Below, piece by piece: positions 60,187 through 64,000 of a stretch of 64,000 bases of DNA (position 1 is the first letter of the stretch; the number at the start of each line of letters is the position of its first letter). The DNA lies in assembly GCA_025808555.1 (NCBI GenBank), contig CP075526.1, positions 1 to 64,000 on the forward strand, written 5' to 3'. Both the position numbers and the translations under genes were made by a program. The notes beneath the pieces were generated by a model. The model worked only from the letters and a program-made list of their open reading frames with translations, was not told where the DNA came from and did not search any database. Source of the stretch: Anaerolineales bacterium. GTDB taxonomy: Bacteria; Chloroflexota; Anaerolineae; Anaerolineales; UBA11579.

Positions 60187-61401
60187 ATGGATACCCTGCA
60201 AAAAATACGCGTCGTCGGGCGCGATATGCACCTCGAATCCGACAGCGAGAACGATCAGATCTGCGCCCCCGTGGTCGGCGGGCGGCAACTGCCCGCCCGC
60301 CCCGTGGCCACCATCCCCATCAGCGAGGTAGCCCTGCCCGGTGGCCGCAAGATGAAGGTGGTCAAGAGCATGCTCACCACCGCCTGCGAGCGCAACTGCA
60401 ACTACTGCCCCTTCCGCGCCGGCCGCAGCAAAATGCAGCGTATCACCATCAAGCCAGACGAAATGGCCCAGGTCTCCTACCAGGCCTACCGTCAGCGCCT
60501 GGTCGAGGGGCTGTTCCTCAGTTCCGGCATCATTAAGGGCGGTGTCACCACCCAGGACAAGCTCATCGACACCGCCGAGATCCTACGCAACAAGCTCGGC
60601 TTCCGCGGCTATCTGCACCTCAAGATCATGCCCGGTGCCGACCGTGACCAGGTGCGCCGCTCCATGCAACTGGCCGACCGTATCTCGGTCAACCTGGAAG
60701 GCGCCAACACCCGCCGCCTGGCGACCCTGGCGCCGATGAAAAAGTTTGCCGAGGAGCTGCTCGCCCCGCTCAAGTGGGCGCAGGAGATCCGCGTCAACGA
60801 GGCGCCCGCCAGCACCTGGAACGGGCGGTGGGCCAGCTCGGTCACCCAGTTCGTCGTCGGCGGCGCAGACGAGACCGATGTTGAGCTGGTCTCGACCTCG
60901 GAGTATCTGTATCACGAGCTCAAACTCAAGCGCACCTACTACTCAGCTTTTTCGCCCATCATCGACACCCCACTAGAGAACCACCGCCCCGAGAACCCTT
61001 GGCGAGAGCACCGCTTGTATCAAGCCTCATTCCTGTTGCGTGATTACGGCTTTGCCATGGAGGAGCTGCCCTTCAACCAAAGCGGCAACCTCCCGCTCAA
61101 CAAAGACCCCAAAACCGCCTGGGCCGAGCAGACCCTGCTGCACAAGCCGGTCGAGGTCAACACCGCCACGCGTGAGCAGCTGCTCCTGGTGCCCGGCATC
61201 GGCCCCAAGAGTGCAGATGCCATTCTGCGCGCCCGCCGCCTGCATGCCATCACCAGTCTGGAGCAGCTCAAGGAGCTTGGCATCGTGCCTAAGCGCAGCG
61301 CGCCCTTTGTGCTGCTCAATGGCCGCCAGCCCAGCTTCCAACCGCGTCTTATGGACATGGCCGAGCCTACGCCCCAACTCCGCCCGCGCTTCCCCGGTTA
61401 A
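60187..61401 (+). CDS. Radical SAM protein with C-terminal helix-hairpin-helix (rSAM_link_UDG family)
   Basis: A 404-residue protein. The cluster motif CERNCNYCPF is at Cys67, Cys71 and Cys74, close to TTACERN and FRAGRSKM, as in the putative DNA modification/repair radical SAM family TIGR03916. SSGIIKGG and LKIMPGADRDQVRRSMQLADRISVNLEGA continue the barrel. HhH modules lie at about 325-378 (NTATREQLLLVPGIGPKSADAILRARRL). The family is usually next to a uracil-DNA glycosylase, which is not in this window; an SRAP protein lies downstream instead. Confidence 0.92.
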   Translation: MDTLQKIRVVGRDMHLESDSENDQICAPVVGGRQLPARPVATIPISEVALPGGRKMKVVKSMLTTACERNCNYCPFRAGRSKMQRITIKPDEMAQVSYQAYRQRLVEGLFLSSGIIKGGVTTQDKLIDTAEILRNKLGFRGYLHLKIMPGADRDQVRRSMQLADRISVNLEGANTRRLATLAPMKKFAEELLAPLKWAQEIRVNEAPASTWNGRWASSVTQFVVGGADETDVELVSTSEYLYHELKLKRTYYSAFSPIIDTPLENHRPENPWREHRLYQASFLLRDYGFAMEELPFNQSGNLPLNKDPKTAWAEQTLLHKPVEVNTATREQLLLVPGIGPKSADAILRARRLHAITSLEQLKELGIVPKRSAPFVLLNGRQPSFQPRLMDMAEPTPQLRPRFPG

Positions 61402-61607
61402 AATGATCGCATGGGCAGAGATACCGCACCCTTCGCACCCAGTATCATCCTGAGCGGGTTTCTAAAACCACACCAGGCCGTCGCTCCAGATATCTTTTTA
61501 GTTGCACCCCCCACCCCCAGCCAAAAAACAAACAACATCTGGCCCGTCGTCTTGTCCCGAGCGCAGGACAACCACAAAGTCCAGTCCTCACCCAGCACTC
61601 CGCAACG

Positions 61608-61680
61608 CGGAGTTTGCGCTTGCTGCGAAGCAGCAGCAAACTCCAAACACCATCGGAGTGGCGTAGCCACGGAGATGGTG
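61608..61680. repeat. Cluster of nested hairpins before the SRAP gene
   Basis: GGAGTTTGC (61609) pairs with GCAAACTCC (61636-61644) around TGCTGCGAAGCAGCA. Then CACCAT/ATGGTG encloses GTGGC-GTA-GCCAC (61648-61680). The rest of 61402-61607 holds a short CCCGAGCGCAGGAC copy; an open frame here has no coding character. Confidence 0.65.
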
Positions 61681-61684
61681 TAAG

Positions 61685-62416
61685 ATGCCCGGCCGCTTCA
61701 CCCTCACATCCAGCCCCGCCCTCATCCGGGAAACCTTTCCCTGGCTCAGCGTGCCAGATCAGCTCACCCCGCGTTATAACATCGCCCCTACTCAGCCTGT
61801 GGCTGTGGTGCTCAACGATGGCAGCCACAAAGTTGACTTCGTCAATTGGGGCCTCATCCCATCCTTCAGCAGCGGCGCCAAGATGACCTCGCTGCTGATC
61901 AACGCCCGCTCCGAGGGCATCACCCGCACGCCCGCTTTCCGCGGCCCGTTCCGTTACAAGCGCTGCATCGTGCTGGCCGATGGGATCTTCGAATGGGTCA
62001 AGTTCCCGCGCAAGCGTGAGAAAGTGCCCTACTGGGTGTACCTCAAGACCCGCCGCCCGTTTGCGCTGGCCGGCGTATGGGACAGTTGGCACTCGATGGA
62101 CGGCTCCGAGGTCAAGACCTGCGCCACGATCACATGCGAGCCCAACCCGCTGGTCAAGCAGATCCATCACCGCATGGGCGTCATCCTGCCCGCTGAGCAC
62201 ATCGCCGCCTGGCTGCAGCCCGGTGAAGCCACTGACCCCAAAGGGCTGCAAGCTTTGCTACAGCCCTACCCGCCGGACGAGATGACCTATCACCAGGTCG
62301 CCCCCATCGTCAGCAGCGCCGCCAATGATGTGCCCGAATGCATAGCTCCGCTGCCCTTCGACCCGCCGATGGAAAAAATACTTGAGCAGAACTTTGGAGA
62401 GAAGCGTGAACGTTGA
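61685..62416 (+). CDS. SRAP (YedK/HMCES-like) protein lacking Cys2
   Basis: A 243-residue SRAP-domain protein. GRFTLTSSP, YNIAPTQPVAVV, NARSEGI, CIVLADGIFEW with the active-site Glu, ALAGVWDSW and HHRMGVIL with the conserved His follow the family. SRAP proteins shield abasic sites in single-stranded DNA by a thiazolidine bond formed by Cys2; here residue 2 is Pro (MPGRF), so covalent capture in the usual way is not possible. It may bind DNA without crosslinking or use another nucleophile. It overlaps the DinB-like gene. Confidence 0.9.
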   Translation: MPGRFTLTSSPALIRETFPWLSVPDQLTPRYNIAPTQPVAVVLNDGSHKVDFVNWGLIPSFSSGAKMTSLLINARSEGITRTPAFRGPFRYKRCIVLADGIFEWVKFPRKREKVPYWVYLKTRRPFALAGVWDSWHSMDGSEVKTCATITCEPNPLVKQIHHRMGVILPAEHIAAWLQPGEATDPKGLQALLQPYPPDEMTYHQVAPIVSSAANDVPECIAPLPFDPPMEKILEQNFGEKRER

Positions 62417-62900
62417 AGCCTTCCGCACCCTGTACGACTATCACATCAGTGAGAACCGCAAGATCTGGCAGCGCCATATCGCCGATCTGCCCGAAGAGGT
62501 TTGGACCCAGCCGCTGGACTATTCGATGGGCTCGCTGCGCACGCAGATCGCTCACTTGATCCGGGTTGACCACATCTGGTTTCTCGATCTCGGTGCGCCG
62601 ATGCCCGAGGAAGAGATCGACGAGAAGAACCCCGGCAAAGACCGCCCCGCCCTGCGCGCCTATTGGGACCAGGTGGAAGGGGCCATGCGCAGCTACATCA
62701 ACAACCTCACCGAAGAGACCCTGGCCAGCAAGCCGCTGCAGGGCGAAGACGCCGAACTGGCCGTATGGCAGGTGCTGCTGCACGTTGCCAACCACGGCAC
62801 AGACCACCGCGCCCAGATACTGCGCGCCCTGCACGACGCCGGCCAGAAGACCGGCCCGCAGGATTTGGTCTTCTACCTGTACGAGCAGCAAGAAAAGTAA
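62406..62900 (+). CDS. DinB-family metal-binding four-helix protein
   Basis: A 164-residue DinB-like protein. Three His typical of the metal site are visible in IAHLIRVDHIW and HVANHGTDHRAQI. The family includes thiol-dependent transferases and damage-induced proteins; the reaction is not predictable. The start is GTG (MNVEAFRTLYDYH) with GGAGA five bases upstream, overlapping the SRAP gene by 11 bp, so coupled translation is likely. Confidence 0.88.
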   Translation: MNVEAFRTLYDYHISENRKIWQRHIADLPEEVWTQPLDYSMGSLRTQIAHLIRVDHIWFLDLGAPMPEEEIDEKNPGKDRPALRAYWDQVEGAMRSYINNLTEETLASKPLQGEDAELAVWQVLLHVANHGTDHRAQILRALHDAGQKTGPQDLVFYLYEQQEK

Positions 62901-62902
62901 GC

Positions 62903-63478
62903 ATGCTCTTCACCCAGCCCACCCTCGAGGGCATCAAAGATGGGCGTATCACGCTGGCCTTCCGCACCTGGGCCAAACCGGCTGCCAGGGCCGGCAGCCT
63001 GCATAAAACCGCGGTCGGCCTGATCCAGATCGTTTCTGTCGAGCCGGTGGTGGCGGCCAGCATCACCGCCAGCGAGGCGCAAGCCGCCGGCTACGACAGC
63101 CGCCAGCAGTTGCTGGCGGCGTTGGCCGAGCGGCCCGGCACAGTCTACAAGATCACGCTGCGCTATCACTCCGCTGACCCGCGCCTGGCGCTGCTCTCGC
63201 AGCGCCAGCTCAGCGCTGAGGACACAGCGGGGCTGCTGCGCAAGCTGGCCCGCCTGGATGCTGCCAGCCGCCATGGCCCCTGGACGCGCGAAGTGCTGGA
63301 TGCCATCAGCCGCCACCCACACCTGCGTGCGGCTGACCTGGCCAAGCGCATGGGCAAAGAGAAGGAATGGCTCAAGCTCAACGTGCGCAAGCTCAAGAAC
63401 CTCGGCCTGACCATCAGCCACCACCCGGGCTACGAGATCTCGCCCCTGGGCAAGCTGATTCTTAAGAAACTAAAATAG
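62903..63478 (+). CDS. ASCH-domain protein with C-terminal winged-helix-like region
   Basis: A 191-residue protein. The first 110 residues (MLFTQPTLEGIKDGRITLAFR; VGLIQIVSVEPVVAASIT; YKITLRYHSADPRL) match an ASCH domain, an RNA-binding PUA-like fold. The second part (WTREVLDAISRHPHLRAADLAKRMGKEKEWLKLNVRKLKNLGL) looks like a winged helix. It begins two bases after the DinB-like gene. Function unknown, probably nucleic-acid binding. Confidence 0.82.
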   Translation: MLFTQPTLEGIKDGRITLAFRTWAKPAARAGSLHKTAVGLIQIVSVEPVVAASITASEAQAAGYDSRQQLLAALAERPGTVYKITLRYHSADPRLALLSQRQLSAEDTAGLLRKLARLDAASRHGPWTREVLDAISRHPHLRAADLAKRMGKEKEWLKLNVRKLKNLGLTISHHPGYEISPLGKLILKKLK

Positions 63479-63490
63479 GCCGGAGAGCGG

Positions 63491-63516
63491 TAGGGGCGCA
63501 GCATGCTGCGCCCCCG
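63491..63516. repeat. REP-like palindrome
   Basis: GGGGCGCAGCA is followed by its perfect complement (63493-63514). Related to the palindrome inside the RAYT gene. Confidence 0.85.
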
Positions 63517-63521
63517 TGTGC

Positions 63522-63558
63522 AAAAAAAAGAGGCTGCCTGTGCTTTGCACAGGCCGCC
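63522..63558 (-). terminator. Terminator of valS
   Basis: On the minus strand GGCGGCCTGTGC-AAA-GCACAGGCAGCC is followed by TCTTTTTTTTG. Confidence 0.88.
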
Positions 63559-63566
63559 TATCTCGA

Positions 63567-64000
63567 TCATCCCAGCGCCTTGATCTGCTCCTCAAGCCGC
63601 TCGATCGTCTGGGCAAGGCCGGCTAGGCGCGCCTGCTCCTTCTCAACCACCGGCGGTGGCGCCTTCCTGCCGAAGTCGCTGGCCAGCAGCGCTTCCACGC
63701 GGGCATGCTGCCCGCGTGCATCAGCAAGTTCCTTCTCCAGGCGGGCGCGCTCGGCGGCCGGGTCCACCGCATCCGCCAGCGAGAGGTAGATCTGCACCGG
63801 CCCCGCCACCAGGGCCACTGCATCCGCCGGCCGCTCGGCGCCCTTGGCAACCAGCAGCCGGTCAGCATCCAGGCCAGACAGGGCGGCCAGCGCCCGTTGA
63901 GCGCCCTGGTCACCCGTGAAAATCTCGTGGTACGGCCCGGCGTCAATGCTGGCGGCCAGCTTCTGGCCGGGCTTCACGCCCTTCTCAGCCCGCAGGTTGC
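63567..64000 (-). CDS. valS: Valine--tRNA ligase, C-terminal part only
   Basis: The visible 144 residues are the end of ValS; the frame stays open to the right edge of the window, so the catalytic core lies outside. NLRAEKGVKPGQK, GPVQIYLSLADAVDPAAERARLEKELADARG and FGRKAPPPVVEKEQARLAGLAQTIERLEEQI are the conserved linker and the C-terminal coiled-coil arm that binds tRNA. A good terminator follows. Confidence 0.93.
   Translation of the reverse strand, partial: NLRAEKGVKPGQKLAASIDAGPYHEIFTGDQGAQRALAALSGLDADRLLVAKGAERPADAVALVAGPVQIYLSLADAVDPAAERARLEKELADARGQHARVEALLASDFGRKAPPPVVEKEQARLAGLAQTIERLEEQIKALG

Noticed and set aside
61411-61683. Open frame of about 90 codons before the SRAP gene
   Set aside because: It runs through two hairpins and a dispersed repeat, has no ribosome site and no protein-like pattern.

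Overview
The window reads as a GC-rich chromosomal segment of a bacterium, most likely from phylum Chloroflexota and probably class Anaerolineae. That placement is inferred from gene style: lipoproteins with TolB-like propellers, Pro/Thr-rich anchored proteins, a G5 lipoprotein, an Aap-type amino-acid ABC transporter, sigma/anti-sigma pairs and REP-type hairpins. No rRNA is present, so it is not proven. Genes are dense, often overlapping by 1-8 bp, and many intergenic gaps hold clear intrinsic terminators or sigma-70-like promoters. There is no CRISPR array, prophage or integrase.

Layout. 1-6.6 kb: a GNAT enzyme cut by the window edge, a zinc metallopeptidase, an MFS transporter, citrate synthase, DUF2200 and AIM24-like proteins, and a PadR regulator coupled to a membrane protein. 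6.6-13.9 kb: the most unusual locus. It has a zinc-ribbon membrane protein, a DUF2207-type membrane protein ending in two CACACA blocks, a cysteine-free radical-SAM-like protein, a short DUF2207-related paralogue and an intact radical SAM/SPASM protein with a PqqD-like N-terminus. A REP-associated transposase sits inside the minus-strand operon. 13.9-16.7 kb: a methyltransferase, a LiaI/LiaF-like membrane protein and a sigma/anti-sigma pair. 16.8-24.8 kb: a UbiA prenyltransferase followed by an AT-richer run of envelope-glycan-type genes: a methyltransferase-GT2 fusion, two paralogous multi-pass proteins with a DD motif, and two methyltransferases. 24.8-32 kb: DUF1684, a DAO-family oxidase, an SPFH/helix-turn-helix protein, a class II aldolase-like protein, a Nudix hydrolase, a TolB-like lipoprotein and DUF456.

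32-42 kb is translation-centred: serS under a T-box leader, lysS coupled to a small helix-hairpin-helix protein, greA, a solute-binding lipoprotein, a LysM/M23 peptidase, tRNA-Val(CAC), a GNAT protein, a GT4 glycosyltransferase and tRNA-Thr(CGT). 42-55 kb: uridine kinase, cyclophilin, a DedA-like protein, an M20 dipeptidase, two more sigma modules (one with a polymer-forming surface protein), an unusual PAS-UbiA fusion, an ArsR regulator, GtrA plus a UDP-glucuronate-decarboxylase-like enzyme, a G5/propeller lipoprotein and ScpB. 55-60 kb: a complete Aap-like amino-acid ABC operon that ends in a tRNA remnant, then a GIY-YIG gene bracketed by inverted repeats. 60-64 kb: a radical SAM/HhH protein of the DNA-repair-linked family, an SRAP protein lacking the usual Cys2, DinB-like and ASCH proteins, and the C-terminal end of valS.

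The best candidate for an undescribed system is 6.6-13.9 kb. A radical SAM enzyme with a RiPP-recognition-like domain, a cysteine-free paralogue of it, and a membrane protein whose cytoplasmic tail is a designed-looking Cys/Ala/Gly block together suggest a RiPP-like modification of a membrane-protein tail. This is inference; the sequence shows only the architecture and proximity.
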